A stretch of DNA of 64,000 nt from NCBI GenBank assembly GCA_037127255.1, contig JBANSL010000009.1, positions 37,794,975 through 37,858,974 of the forward strand, in the 5' to 3' direction. How positions within the stretch are numbered: the first letter of the stretch is position 1; each line of letters begins with the position of its first letter. The DNA comes from Persicaria tinctoria (taxonomy: Eukaryota > Streptophyta > Magnoliopsida > Caryophyllales > Polygonaceae). The notes under the pieces were generated by a model that did no database searches, was not told the origin of the DNA, and saw only the letters and a program-made list of their open reading frames with translations. The translations under genes and the position numbers were made by a program. This document shows positions 48,060-58,939 of the stretch, one piece after another.

Positions 48060-49861
48060 TTGCAGCGTAGCGCCGCCTCGCATCCATCCCTGGCGTCGGC
48101 TGCCGCAGGCTATGCTGCGCCCGCCGCAGCCCATGCGGCGCCCGCCGCCCTTCATAATGATGCGCCCGCCGCCTCGCATCCCTCCCTGGCGTCGTCCGCC
48201 GCAGGCTATGCTGCGCCCGCCGCCTCCTCCCCGCACCTTGCACCTCTTGCCCCCGTCCTTCCCGACTCCCAGACCTCTCTCTCCCCCATTCCCACCTCCC
48301 ACAAAACAGCCCTCCTCGACCCAAATTGGCAGGCGGCTATGCTCGACGAATACAGGGCCCTTACGAAGAATGGTACTTGGGTTCTTATTCCTCGCCCTCC
48401 TGAGGCAAACGTCATTCGCTGTATGTGGCTCTTTCGTCATAAGTTCCGCTCTGATGGGACGTTGGAGCGCTACAAGGCCCGTCTTGTGGTGAATGGTAGA
48501 TCTCAACAGGCAGGTATTGATTGTGATGAGACCTTCAGCCATGTGGTCAAGCCTGCCACTATCCGAGTGGTCCTGAGTCTGGCTCTATCGCGCAACTGGG
48601 CCATCCATCAATTAGACGTCAAGAACACCTTTCTGCATGGTCATCTGAACGAGACAGTTTACATGTTTCAGCCGTCGGGGTTTGCTGATGCTGAGCGTCC
48701 AAACCATGTATGTCTCCTCAAACGCTCTCTATATGGTCTGAAACAGGCTCCGCGGGCGTAGTTCCAACGTTTTGCCTCTCATCTGCTCCGTTTGGGTTTA
48801 ACTGGCAGCCATTCGGATACGTCTCTGTTTATCTATCGCAGAGGCTCAGACTTGGCCTTCCTCCTCCTATATGTCGACGACATTATTCTCACCGCCTCTT
48901 CTGATGCTCTTCGGACGTCCATAATTTCGCAGTTGAGTGCGAAATTCGCCATGTCTGATCTGGGACCGCTATCGACTTCTTGGGAGTTGCTGTTCAACGG
49001 CATGCGTCGGGTCTCTTTCTCTCACAGAGTAAGTATGCTGCTGAGATTGTTTCTCGGGCTAAGATGGTCAACTGTAATCCCGTCGCCACCCCAGTCGACA
49101 CATCCAACAAGCTCAGTGTTCATTCGGGTCCTTTGATCGACAATCCAACCTTGTACAGGAGCCTCGCTGGTGCTCTTCAGTATCTCACTTTCACCAGACC
49201 TGATATCAGTTACGCCGTTCAGCAGATCTGCTTGTTCATGCATGCCCCTAGGGAGCCTCACTTTCAGGCTTTGAAGCGGGTCATTCGGTACATCAGCGGC
49301 ACCCTCGAGCTCGGCACCACCATCACTCCTTCCTCTAAGCTTGATCTTGTGGCTTACACTGATGCGGATTGGGGTGGTTGTCCAGACACACGTCGCTCCA
49401 CGTCTGGTTATTGTGTCTTCCTCAATGACACTCTTGTGTCCTGGTCAGCTAAGCGTCAGTCCGTCGATTCTCGCTCCAGCGCTGAAGCTGAATACAGGGG
49501 TGTTGCCAACGTTGTCTCCGAGTGCTCTTGGCTCCGCAATCTCCTACTTGAGCTACGTTGCCCCTTGCAGAAGGCCACTCTGGTCTACACTGACAACGTC
49601 TCCGCCGTCTACCTGGCTAGCAACCCAGTCCAGCATCAACGCACGAAGCACATTGAGCTTAATCTCCACTTCGTCAGAGACAAGGTTGTCATTGGACATG
49701 TCCGCGTTCTACATGTCCCGTCCTCTTATCAGTACGCTGATATATTTACCAAGGGTTTACCTAGACAGTTGTTCATTGATTTTCGTTCCAATCTCACTGT
49801 TCGGACCCCTCCCGTTTCGACTGCGGGGTTTGATAGATTACACAGGTCTCCTATTGTATAG
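48060..49861 (+). pseudogene. Ty1/copia reverse transcriptase and RNase H fragment
   Basis: An Ala/Pro-rich lead with a direct repeat (48070-48230) precedes the [71 protein letters not shown] and the catalytic YVDD in LLLYVDDIILTAS. A TAG stands where the family has tryptophan (right after QAPRA, about 48759-48761), and a frameshift near 48965 moves the frame. RNase H follows: AYTDADWGGCPDTRRSTSGY, SSAEAEYRG and TKHIELNLHFVRDKV, ending at 49861. Gag, protease, integrase and both LTRs are absent. Confidence 0.93.
48070..48230 (+). repeat. Direct repeat in the copia lead sequence
   Basis: CCTCGCATCC...CTGGCGTCG...CCGCAGGCTATGCTGCGCCC occurs twice, about 108 bp apart, with a CCGCCGCC-type stretch between. 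It gives a repeated [17 protein letters not shown] peptide. Confidence 0.8.
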
Positions 49862-50241
49862 TGGGCTAAAAGCCCGTTTCGACTGCGGAGTATATCAATG
49901 AATGGAAACCGTCAAGGAGGACATTACAATCAATCTCAGGATCACAAATACAATTGGTTTGTCTACCATGGCCAAGGTTCCTACTTGTTGGTGGGATATC
50001 TGATTCTACGTCTCGTTCGGGCATGTTCTGTCCTATTCAGTCGAATCTATTAAAAAATTTACTCTCACTTAGCTTCAAACATGGGATGAAGCATCCAAAT
50101 TAAACTCCGCTAACGATACACTAAGCGACAGTAACCCATCGTGTAGTAATATCTTTCCGAAATCAAATCTGTCAAGCTCCTGCGTTAGGCGGCGTGACGG
50201 TGGTTGGGACTGGGTTTTGTAAAATTAAACTTTGATGTGTT
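49862..50241. other. Sequence downstream of the copia fragment
   Basis: CCCGTTTCGACTGCGG occurs at the end of the copia frame and again about 55 bp later (near 49872). No LTR start can be recognised and no gene is seen. Confidence 0.35.
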
Positions 50242-50690
50242 TTGATCAAATTGAACATTGTTAATCCACTTCCCAGTTCCACCGCCGGATCCGCCATCTC
50301 GCCGGCGTTCCTCACACCATACTCCTCTCGGCGAGCCTCCGCCGCCGACAGAACCACCACTTCGCCTCTCTCCGACCACCAATCCCTCGCATCCGTCACT
50401 CTTGCCTCTCCCCTCTTCTCTCGCAATCGCTTTCCTTCTACCCTCGCCTCCGTCCTATTCTCTTCTCAGCGCCGAAAACCATCCTTCTCGCCGCCTCACC
50501 GCCGGACTCAACTCCATCGCCTCCGCCGGAATCCCCACCGCTCGCCCTCAACCTTCACCGCTACGGCTACAGTCGAGCCACCGCCAGCTGCCCCCCGATC
50601 GCCCCCCTGCTGCTCCGAATTCTCCTTCTCTTGACCCGGTTTCTACTCCACGGCAGCCGACCTCGACTCCATAGTGGAACGTTACAGGTA
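50242..50690 (+). other. Possible first exon of an unidentified gene
   Basis: This is a CT/GC-rich stretch open in all three forward frames. One frame (50242-50634) is rich in Ser, Arg, Pro and Thr, like an organelle targeting peptide, and the segment ends at a plausible donor ACAG|GTATGA (50690). Neither ATG-initiated frame reaches the donor, and no downstream exon with a known domain is seen. It may be 5' UTR or a transposon-captured exon. Confidence 0.3.
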
Positions 50691-52035
50691 TGACATAACT
50701 GACACTGCTTACCTTGAATCTATTTTCGGCAGCTGGTGAAATATTTGTTGAATCTGAATTGATGATGAACTTACTCCAGTGAATTTGAATTGGGAGTGCT
50801 GTTGTTGCTGGAATTGCATATTTTTATACTGAGTTCATTGCAGTTCTGACTTCCAAGTCCATTGATTTTCTTGATAATTTTGTATATTTCTAAGCAATGG
50901 TTCTTTGTGATTGCTGGTGACTATATGTTGGACTCTTTTTTTAAAATTGCTATTACTGATTGCAGCTTGAGTTCATTGTAACTAGTCCAACATATAACAA
51001 CAAAATCCACCGGATTTCATTGTAGTTCTATTACTGATTGCAGCTTGAATTAAAATTTCTATTGCTGGGAATTAAAATCGTGCAACCATATGCCCTTTTT
51101 CGGTTGCTTATTTATGCTTTGATAGCTGTTTGAATAGCCTTTGCTTTTGGGATTAAATTGAGAAGTAGAGTTTGACTGGATTTGGTTGCTAAAATTGAGC
51201 ACTTTGGCCCTTGGGATGAGTCGTCGGTTACACTCGTTGATTTAAAGTGTTGGCTGCTTGATTAATTGTTGATTTTTGTTTAGCTAGGTGATTTATATGA
51301 TTGGTTTACATGCTTCTACTTCTTGCTAGTTTTGCATTCCCCAAAGTCAATTGAATTCATTGATTTTTGCGAATGCAACCCTAGTTTTGATTGAACCTTA
51401 GCTTTTGATCATTCTGCTTGACTTGAATGTTTGTTATATGTGATGCTTTCGTAGAGCCTTTTGATCTCAAGTGCCTATCACATAGGGTTAATTTTGTTGT
51501 GGTGGTTTTGATCTGCATATATTGTTGTTTGAGTTGTCGTAGTGGTAATTTTCATTGGTTCCTGGTTGCTGTTGTGATATTATTATACTTGTTAGATTTG
51601 TGTCTGCTACAAAAGAGATGTTGCCGAAATTTTGTCAACCATCACAGATGGTTCCAAAACAACTCCTTGCAGAGTGTTTGGCAAGAGGTTTTATCAGGTG
51701 CCAAAAGGTTTCATCGTTGCCAAAAAAAAAAAAAGCTTCTCCGGATGTTGTTTGGCGATCAGCTTTCATGAGGTGCAGTTGGAGGTTTGGAGAGTTGAAA
51801 CACACGCCAAGGAGTGGGGGTGTGTTAACTCACATGTAACTCCGTTTTACATATGATTTTTTTCCCTTTTTTTTACATTTCATGTACATTGCGAGGTGTT
51901 TTGAGTTGAACCCTTACTCTTCTTGAAGAACATGTTTTTCCTTCATTAGATTTTAAAAGAATGTATGTAAATCTTTCTGTTCCTATACAAGATAGAAATA
52001 ATTAATGTACAGGACTGGATCCGTATATAAGCCAT
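50691..52035. other. T-rich non-coding stretch, intron or transcribed spacer
   Basis: It is T-rich on the plus strand with repeated TTGATTGCAGCTTGA-like words (50950-51050). No domain is recognised. A short open frame (51632-51856) has no known match. It could be intron and 3' UTR of the preceding candidate. Confidence 0.3.
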
Positions 52036-52812
52036 TCAGCCTCCACGGCAACCACCGCTAGGTTCACCATCAACACCGGATATCACTACCCTGACCTCCT
52101 CCCCGCTTCGATACGCTGCCAGGTTCAGATACTTGTCTGCAGCTGCAGCGGCATTCCTCCACCGCGCCCTGCAGATGACGCAGCTGACCCACCGCCGCCC
52201 CTGGCTCCTCTTCCACCGCATCAAGCACTCCTCGTGCACCGGGTTCCGACACCTCCGGCAAGCCACCAGTTTCTTCCTTCCCCCCATCTCCTCCAAGCAA
52301 ACTGGGCAGCACGCCCCGTCTTCGACCTCCACACACGGGCTCGTCGGATGCCCACTTGTCCCACATCCTCCTCCGTCAGGGCTAAAAAAGATTTGGTGGA
52401 AGCGGCGGCGGAGGGCAGGATCAGCCAGGGAGTCCGGGGCAGTGGGGATGGAGAGGAGGCGGGAGAGTTGGCAAGGGCGGAGAGTGCGGCGATGGTGGAG
52501 GAGGGGGCAGGGATCATCAGGAGGGACCCCGAGGACGCGGATGAGGACAAAGAGGATGTGCTTGCAAGGGGTGGCTCGATCTGGGCAGGTGCAGGTGGGC
52601 GCAGTGGTTAAGGCGACAGTGTAGACATTAGCAGTGGAGCCCATGACAAAGAAGGTTGAGTCTGAGCGATGGAGAAGTAGCAGGGGGTGGCGGAGGGCAC
52701 GACCGATTCTCTCGGATAGAGCCTGGGCGGGGGGCTTGTGGGGGCGTTGGCGGCGACCGTTGGTGGGGCTCGAGTGGGGTGGATCGTCGGAGTTCGACCC
52801 AACGGATTCCAT
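52036..52812 (-). CDS. SWIM and RING-type zinc finger protein, probable E3 ubiquitin ligase
   Basis: A single-exon, uninterrupted gene of 258 codons starting MESVGSNSDDPPHSSPTN. A SWIM zinc finger lies at residues 64-95: CTC (C74, C76) then CKH (C83, H85), i.e. CxC-x6-CxH. A C-terminal RING-like finger has C169-x2-C172, C185-x2-C188, H193-x2-C196 and C211-x2-C214. This SWIM plus RING pairing is known from MEKK1/ZSWIM2-like proteins, and plant members are generally listed as uncharacterised RING/SWIM proteins. The role would be substrate ubiquitination, inferred from the domains only; substrates are unknown. It is flanked by non-coding DNA and MITEs and is the only intact non-transposon gene here. 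A TATTTTA word about 130 bp upstream could be a TATA element. Confidence 0.88.
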   Translation of the reverse strand: MESVGSNSDDPPHSSPTNGRRQRPHKPPAQALSERIGRALRHPLLLLHRSDSTFFVMGSTANVYTVALTTAPTCTCPDRATPCKHILFVLIRVLGVPPDDPCPLLHHRRTLRPCQLSRLLSIPTAPDSLADPALRRRFHQIFFSPDGGGCGTSGHPTSPCVEVEDGACCPVCLEEMGGRKKLVACRRCRNPVHEECLMRWKRSQGRRWVSCVICRARWRNAAAAADKYLNLAAYRSGEEVRVVISGVDGEPSGGCRGG

Positions 52813-53130
52813 GCTGTTGTGTTGCTTGTGCTGTGTTGGGCTGTGGGGAATGAATTGAAATGAAAGGGCGGGGGCGGGGTTTGGTGTTTGTACTTTGTAG
52901 TTGGGATAGTTAAAAGTAAAAGATACTTTGGATGGTTTTGGTGTTCATTCTGTCTAAAATAGAGCAAGTTAATTACAAGGCAAGTAATGGTTCTTTGGAT
53001 ACGTTTGAGTTTGTGGTTGCGTTTGGTTGAGTAGTGGTGTTTCTAAACTGTTATGGTTGGCCATCCCGCAAGGGCAAGTAAGCTAGCTACAGCACGTCTC
53101 TCTTAACTTGTTGATTTCCTGGGAATTTTC
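52813..53130. promoter_or_regulatory. Upstream region of the SWIM/RING gene
   Basis: About 320 bp separate the start codon (minus strand) from the first MITE. It contains the CTATTTTAG TATA-like word around 52958-52966. No other motif is convincing. Confidence 0.35.
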
Positions 53131-53138
53131 AACGGAAC

Positions 53139-53866
53139 AGACCCGGCCCAAGGGCAACGGGCTACTGCCCAGGGCCCCATCTTATAAGGGGCCCAATCCA
53201 AATTTGTCTATATATGTATACAAATTGTCCAAAAAAAAATCAATTGGTCCAAATGCCCAATAAAAGACCATGAAAATCAGCTAAGCGTAAAAAAAGTGTG
53301 TGGGTCCAAGACTTGTTACTCCCCTTTTTTTTTTTTTTTTTTATGTTCTCTGTTTCCAAAATTCTTTTTCTTTTTTGAATTAGTTGATACCCCATTACAA
53401 AATCATGTAATTTTTTTTTCATGTATGTATTTTTATATATACATATTTTTTTTTTATCAACAAGCTAGCAAACACAAGATGTGATTTTCTAGCGGGAATT
53501 AGACCTACGAATCCTATTTTCATTTCAAAATTTTCTATTGTTCTGGCTAATTAAAATATTTAAAAATAAAAAGATGATTTAATAGCTTAAATTTAATGAC
53601 AAGAAAAGATATGGATAGTTTGCCGATGGTGATTTTATACAATTACTTTTTTTCTTGTTTATGTATTAGAATAAAAAAAGATGAATATTCATAAAAAAAA
53701 TTTATTAATTTCAATATCAATGGTTATTTCATGTATCTAATTTTATTTAAGGTTTTCTAAATTTTACATCTATTATTAAAAAAAATTGATAATTGAATTA
53801 TTTAGAATAGGTAGGGCCTCAATATTTTCTCCGCCCTGGGCCACTAAAAGGTTAGGACCGGCACTG
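53139..53866. mobile_element. hAT-like MITE with GGCCC-rich ends
   Basis: The ends are related inverted repeats: AGACCCGGCCCAAGGG on the left and the complement of GGTTAGGACCGGCACTG on the right, followed inward by GCCCAGGGCC words. An 8-bp direct repeat, AACGGAAC, flanks it (53131-53138 and 53867-53874). The AT-rich interior has no coding sequence. Confidence 0.85.
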
Positions 53867-53874
53867 AACGGAAC

Positions 53875-54072
53875 ATGTTTAGACAACTAAAACAATTACT
53901 TCAAATCCAACGACAGCACTCGGGGAACCAATATGACCTTCATGTCAAGAAAGGAGCCAAAATACCAAATTGGTATTTAAGACTAGCGAAGTTGGACATT
54001 TGTATATTTAAAAAGGCTTCGGTGTCAAATTGATATTTAAAACTATACCGATGGACAAATTGATATTTAATA
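53875..54072. other. Short AT-rich spacer with TGATATTTAA words
   Basis: AAATTGATATTTAA-like words recur three times and may be the relic of a further foldback element interrupted by the Stowaway MITE. Confidence 0.35.
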
Positions 54073-54309
54073 CTCCCTCTGTTAATTAAAACTTGTCGTT
54101 TACTATTCATGCACGTTTTTTTATAACGATAAAAACTATATAAAATATTAACTTTTTTTAAAATTTGTTTTTATAAATTCATACTTAATAGTAATAAGTA
54201 TGATATTATTTAAAAAAATTATTAAAAAAGTTCATATTTTATATAGTTTTTAACACCTAAAAATGCGTGCGTGAATAGTAAAACGTCAAGTTTTAATTAA
54301 CGGAGGGAG
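54073..54309. mobile_element. Stowaway (Tc1/mariner) MITE
   Basis: The termini are CTCCCTCTGTTAATTAAAAC and its near-complement ending AACGGAGGGAG, with TA on both sides (54071-54072, 54310-54311). Length 237 bp. A palindromic foldback continues inward over TACTATTCATGCACG / CGTGCGTGAATAGTA. Confidence 0.93.
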
Positions 54310-54311
54310 TA

Positions 54312-54515
54312 TATTTTGACATTTAGTTAATCTTTAATAAAATATAAAAATTATATTCATATTACTAATATCTATTTTTATATATTTATAAATTTTATAT
54401 TTATATATTCATAAATTTTATAATTTAAAATATAATTATAAAATTTTATAAATATATAAAAATAGACATTATTAATATAAATATAATCTTTTAAAATTAA
54501 ATAAATGTCAAAATA
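54312..54515. repeat. AT-rich foldback (inverted repeat) element
   Basis: TATTTTGACATTTA at the left is the reverse complement of TAAATGTCAAAATA at the right. The interior pairs as well around TATTTTTATATATTTATAAA. The whole would form a long hairpin. No target duplication is resolved. Confidence 0.7.
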
Positions 54516-54593
54516 TTAACTACTGTGTTCGGCTGCCAAAGATTAGGAGATTAGGAGATGGGAGTAGATGAAAAAAAAAAATCTCCTGAAGTC

Positions 54594-55265
54594 GTGTTCG
54601 GCTGCACAGAGATGGTGAAGATTGAGGAGATTGAAGGAGATGAAAACCAGGCGAAAAAAAAATCTTGGGGGGCCAAGATTATGGAGATTAGGGGATTGTG
54701 GAGATTTATAACTCACGGAATTGCCCCTCATCGCTCCACACAATTGCTCCCAAAATTTCAGATCTTCAAACAGTGCTCGAGCGCTTCCATCGTCCGCTGC
54801 GAAAACCCAGGTTAGTTCCTCTTCTCCCTCCGACCTGCCTTCACTTTTTTGGTTCAAGGAGGGGCGACGGAGACGACAGGTGGGAGCTTTGGGTGGGCGA
54901 CGTTGTCGGGGTGCACAGATCTGGAGACGGGGGCCATGGAAGCATACCGGTGGGGCATGGCGGGTGGGGACAGCAGTCGACGGTGGCGGCGTGATTCCGA
55001 CCAGTCCCTCCTTCGACACCCTCAGATGTGGCAGCGACACTCGTTGATAGGGAAGGAGAAGTGTCTGTGCATTTTTAGTTCATTTGATTGTAAAACGCCA
55101 TGACATAGAAATGGTGAAGTGTAGGGAGTTTGCATACTCAGTTTCCTTTGTTGAATCACTTTGATTGTCTGCTCTCATTATATGGCTGTAATTTTGGAAG
55201 CAGAGTTATGAATCCTTGGTATATCGTGTTGACCGATTGTTTTTTTATGCTACACAGGTCTGAAA
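54594..55265 (+). promoter_or_regulatory. Promoter and leader of the third Harbinger gene
   Basis: GGGATTGTGGAGATTTATAACTC (about 54693-54715) contains a TATA-like core followed by TTGCCCCTCATCGCTCC. The same arrangement recurs at 61508-61550 in the second element. A likely leader exon ends at a CCCAG|GTTAGT donor near 54809, and a leader intron ends at ACACAG about 10 bp before the ATG (55266). Confidence 0.5.
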
Positions 55266-56458
55266 ATGTCATCGTCCGGAAGCTGGCCATCAGGATGTCC
55301 CGAGAGGTATTGGTGGATAGGCGGAGAAGAGAGGCATGCTCCCTGGTACGAGCAGGTAAATCAGTGGTCTATGATATGGAGTTCATTATGTTGTGTGCCT
55401 AAATCAGTTTGGAGTATGTTTAACTGCAATGTGGGTGGGGTATGGTATTGCCGATGGTGTTGAGCATGCTTAACCAAGAATGTGTGAACTAGGCGTTCTT
55501 CAATGACATAGGTAATTGGTGAAAATCATAAGGGACAGGGTGGGAAGTTGCAACTGCTGATATATCTACAGAAAAATGGTGTCCTATTATATAATAGGTA
55601 TACTTGTATTACAACTAATTATTTGTGTCCAATGTCGTTTTCATGCACCTGAAATTGTTGTCCTGCCAAACAGCAAAGCCATATTTTTTTCACACAAAAC
55701 AGAACCCACATCTACAAAGGATTTGTATACTTCTGTTTTTGCTTCCAGTCTTGCCATAGGAGATGGTCCTGACAATGTGTTTGTATTTGTCTTTCTGCCT
55801 TATCCAGCTGAATGTGTTTGTAATTGTCTTTTTTGTCGTTTAAAATTTCATGTGTGGATGTAATATTGTCGTATCAAACTTCATGTTTGTATATGTCTTT
55901 TTGTCAAATCATGTATGTGTTTGTATTTGTCTGCTTGCCTTATCCTGCTGTTGTGATGTGAATTATGTCCACTAGTATTGAGGTTATCGTATTTACACAT
56001 TGTACACTGAACCATCAATTGTTCGAAAATCATCTCTTCATTTCTGATGTTGAACATGGTCGCAGGAGATGCAAGACATGCAAGAAGCCATTAACCAAGA
56101 GATGCAAGACGAGACGGAGGTCGCCTCTAGGCTGCAGTTGAGTGGCCAAGAGAACATGCCCCCGCTAGCTGAGATTGAGATCCCACCAGAGGACCCACGA
56201 ATTCAGGAGCTGGAAGACATTGCCATGCAGCTGACAATGCGGTTGTACGCTGCTGAGGCAACCGCGCAGAGGAACGATGAGGAGCTGGCCAGAGTTACTG
56301 CGCTGAATGAGGAGCTCACTGCCCACCTTGCATCTCTTTCTGTGCAGGCTTGTAGGGTGTGGGGTCAGCTGCTGGAGACGAGGGCTATGGCGGATACCAC
56401 AAAGATGATGTTCTTCGCCATGGCTGTTGTTGCTCTTGCGGCGGTGGCCAAGAAGTAG
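55266..56458 (+). CDS. Third gene of the Harbinger element: coiled-coil protein with hydrophobic tail
   Basis: Two exons: 55266-55355 and 56066-56458 (donor CAG|GTAAAT, acceptor CGCAG|GAG, phase 0), giving 160 residues. Exon 1 is W-rich (MSSSGSWPSGCPERYWWIGG). Exon 2 starts EMQDMQEAINQEMQ, passes PPLAEIEIPPEDPRIQELED into a predicted coiled coil (about residues 75-140), and ends with a 15-residue hydrophobic stretch and KK (MMFFAMAVVALAAVAKK), like a tail anchor. A homologue in the second element (62461-63382) shares both exons and the splice sites, with more change at third positions than in the protein. I do not recognise the family. The layout recalls plant GRF-finger/coiled-coil/tail proteins, but the GRF cysteines are absent. 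The function is unknown; a role in transposition or in targeting a transposase complex to membranes is speculation. Confidence 0.72.
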
Positions 56459-57134
56459 TCTGGTGATGCTGTGGGTGGGAAGTGCAATTTTTTGTGAAGT
56501 TGTAGGTTGATCAGCAAGGGAATGGACCCCACTTATGTCTGTATCTGTGTATGGTTAGGACTAGTACGTACGTATGACTCTAACAGGCCCTTGCTTGGCT
56601 AGTTTTTTGCGTATTTGCAAGGGAACTGATCTATGGCTGCCACTAGACGCACCACAATGGCAAGGCCGACGACAATGCCCCCAAATCCTCGCGTTGCACC
56701 TACTATAAATGCATGTGCAACGACGACTCCTGGGCATATATTAACGAAGTCTTTTGTACCACTTAGGTATCTATATATGACGATAATGGTTTGTGTTAGG
56801 AATGTATGTCTACTACTTGTGAAGATATGTTATCCTATTGAACTTAAGAGTAAGGCGAACCAGTTGCAAGTCATAATCAAATGCACGTACATGGATTAAT
56901 TACAAGGTGTTTCAAAATGACCAGCTGAACTTATAGTTCATCCCTGTTCCCTGTAAGACAACACACATTGGTTCGTAATTCACTAGACACATAGCTATTA
57001 ACTTCGTACATGGCTTCCTAACTTATAGATCATCGCCAGCTTACAAAAAAATGTTTTATCATATAATCATATATCACTAGACCTCCAACTTCGACTTACA
57101 AAAAAGCGTGCCAAACTTATAGGTCATATGCATC
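56459..57134. other. Convergent 3' regions of the third gene and the transposase
   Basis: No supported ORF. The sequence after the third gene (TTTTTTGTGAAGTTGTAGGTTGATCAGCAA and onward) is matched at about 63410-63450 in the second element. A short frame at 56633-56899 is not convincing. Confidence 0.5.
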
Positions 57135-58517
57135 TTAGTTGTGACGGCGGGCTCGCCTATCAGCCCATATCTGACGAGCTATCTCGTCTCGGAGCCCCTG
57201 CATCCCCGGCGGTACGAATTCGTCGTCATCACTGGACGAGTCCTCTTCATCGCTAGACGTGTTGGCGACACCATCTTGTGCATCCACTGGCTTTTCGTAT
57301 GGGTTGAAGCTGTCCCCGGATGTCGATTCCCCTTCTCCGGTTGAACGACGGATGTAGTTATGTAACGCAAAGCAGCCGACGATGATGTCCACCTGTTTGT
57401 CGACGGGGTACTTATGCATGGGTTTTGTAATCTTCCACTGGCTCTTGAATATCCCAAATGTCCTTTCAATTGCACCCCGCAACGACGAATGGCGTTGGTT
57501 GAAGGCTTCCTTCTCGTTGTCTGTCGGTTCTTGTGTAAACGCCGCGCGATGGTACTTGGTCTTCGAGTAAGGTATCATGTAGCCCTCTCTCTCGGGGTAT
57601 CCTTTGTCACACAAATAGTAACGACCGGGGGGCAGGTGGGGGAATCGCATTGCGGGGGTGCTTAGGGCGTGCTCGAGGACACGAGAGTCATGGGCGCTAC
57701 CCTCCCATCCAGCCGAGATGAATGTGAAAGTCAAGTCGAAGTCACACACGGCTAGAACGTTGAAAGTTGTGATTCCCTTGCGGCTACGGTAAGGCAATTG
57801 CTCTTCCCAGGGAATACATGCTTCGATATGTGTTCCGTCGAGGGCTCCGATACATCCCTGGTTCACATGGAAATGGTGTTAGCCCCTCCTCAATCGGAAT
57901 GTCACTGTACCTTAGGGTGGTGGGTGCTAGAGTACCTTGAAATATCGGTTGTAGCGACTATCCTCACGTATCTGCTTCGGTACCTCCCCGAAGTTCGGGT
58001 CGACAGGTCTGAGCATGTCTCGGGCAAGACCGTCCCACCCTCTATATCGACCAACCAGCGCCTCAACGACGTCGGCAACGGCCTCGCTGATGGTCGAGGA
58101 GGATCTTTGAAACCGCTCACAAGATTCCCTCATAGATGACCCCCAGGCCATGGTATTGACGAAGATGGCGACCTTCTCCATGGGGGACATGTTCTTAGAT
58201 CCATGCAGGCCATACCTGTGTTCGAGCATTGAGAACAATGACGTGAAGACCTGCTTCGGCATACGAAACACTTGCACGCATCGGAGATCGGTCTCGTGCG
58301 AGAGTATGTCGTGGATCCAACGATCACCAGTGTACTCGGAAATGTAACACGGGACCTTGTGCACATACTTGTAGTAATGCTCATATTTGGATACCGAGCC
58401 GAGGAGCACAAACGCCTGCGCCAAAGCAGCCGTCTTACAGCGACACCGATGTTTTTTGGGGGGCTCATCGTCGGAGATCGTATCAGTTACACTGCTGTGA
58501 TCGTCGTCGGAGTCCAT
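57135..58517 (-). CDS. PIF/Harbinger DDE transposase (DDE_Tnp_4 type), two exons, intact
   Basis: Exons on the minus strand are 58517-57936 and 57857-57135, with a 78-bp intron (GTACTC...AACCAG) in phase 0, giving 434 residues. The start is MDSDDDHSSVTDTISDDEPP, chosen because a CAG splice acceptor of a leader intron lies just upstream. The N-terminal helix-turn-helix region includes FRMPKQVFTSLFSMLEHRYG and SPMEKVAIFVNTMAWG. The catalytic triad is likely D201 (GALDGTH), D278 (LCDKGYP) and E325 (AIERTFGIFK). The acidic tail has SSDEEDSSSDDDEFVPPGMQ. No stop or frameshift is seen. The enzyme excises and inserts the element at TWA sites and normally needs the Myb-like partner. Confidence 0.93.
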
Positions 58518-58939
58518 GACAGTGAAACTGCAATTAACAAGAGACGACCGGTACATGTTAAGCTTCATGCAAGCATATTGTCATACAGAAAACCAGATTG
58601 GGTTATAATACAAGCATAGATAAGATTGGGTTATAATACAAGCATAGATAAGAGTCATGCAAGCATATTGTCATACAAAAAACCAGTTCTTAATTATTCA
58701 GAAGCATACAACCCGCTAATGTAGCAAACCAGCATGTAAGAGATATGTCAACAAACCAAAACGACAAGTAAGCAAAGCAAGAATCAAACAGAGTTTGGAA
58801 GGCACACAAACAAAGGTTCAAACATCCGAAATTTTTCAACAACACAATGGAAACTGCGAGCTTGGGAGGAGGTTGATGCGTATGGTGATAAACTGTTCAG
58901 CAGTCACAACACCCATATTCAGGGACATATGGGTACCCT
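58518..58939. other. Intergenic region between transposase and Myb-like gene, with a 28-bp tandem duplication
   Basis: ATTGGGTTATAATACAAGCATAGATAAG occurs twice in tandem (about 58597-58652), and TCATGCAAGCATATTGTCATACA occurs on each side. It holds the presumed transposase promoter and leader. No ORF is seen. Confidence 0.6.

Noticed and set aside
47562..48542. A 326-codon minus-strand ORF across the copia start.
   Set aside because: Beyond 48055 it is antisense to clear copia RT motifs and its glycine/arginine-rich sequence reflects the GC-rich repeat. Only the left part might be real.
50172..50236. GFVKLNFDVF in one frame resembles the start of a LINE RNase H domain.
   Set aside because: The match is only about ten residues and is followed at once by stops, so chance cannot be excluded.
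52133..52624. Plus-strand ORFs opposite the SWIM/RING gene.
   Set aside because: They are open only because of the GC-rich coding sequence on the other strand.
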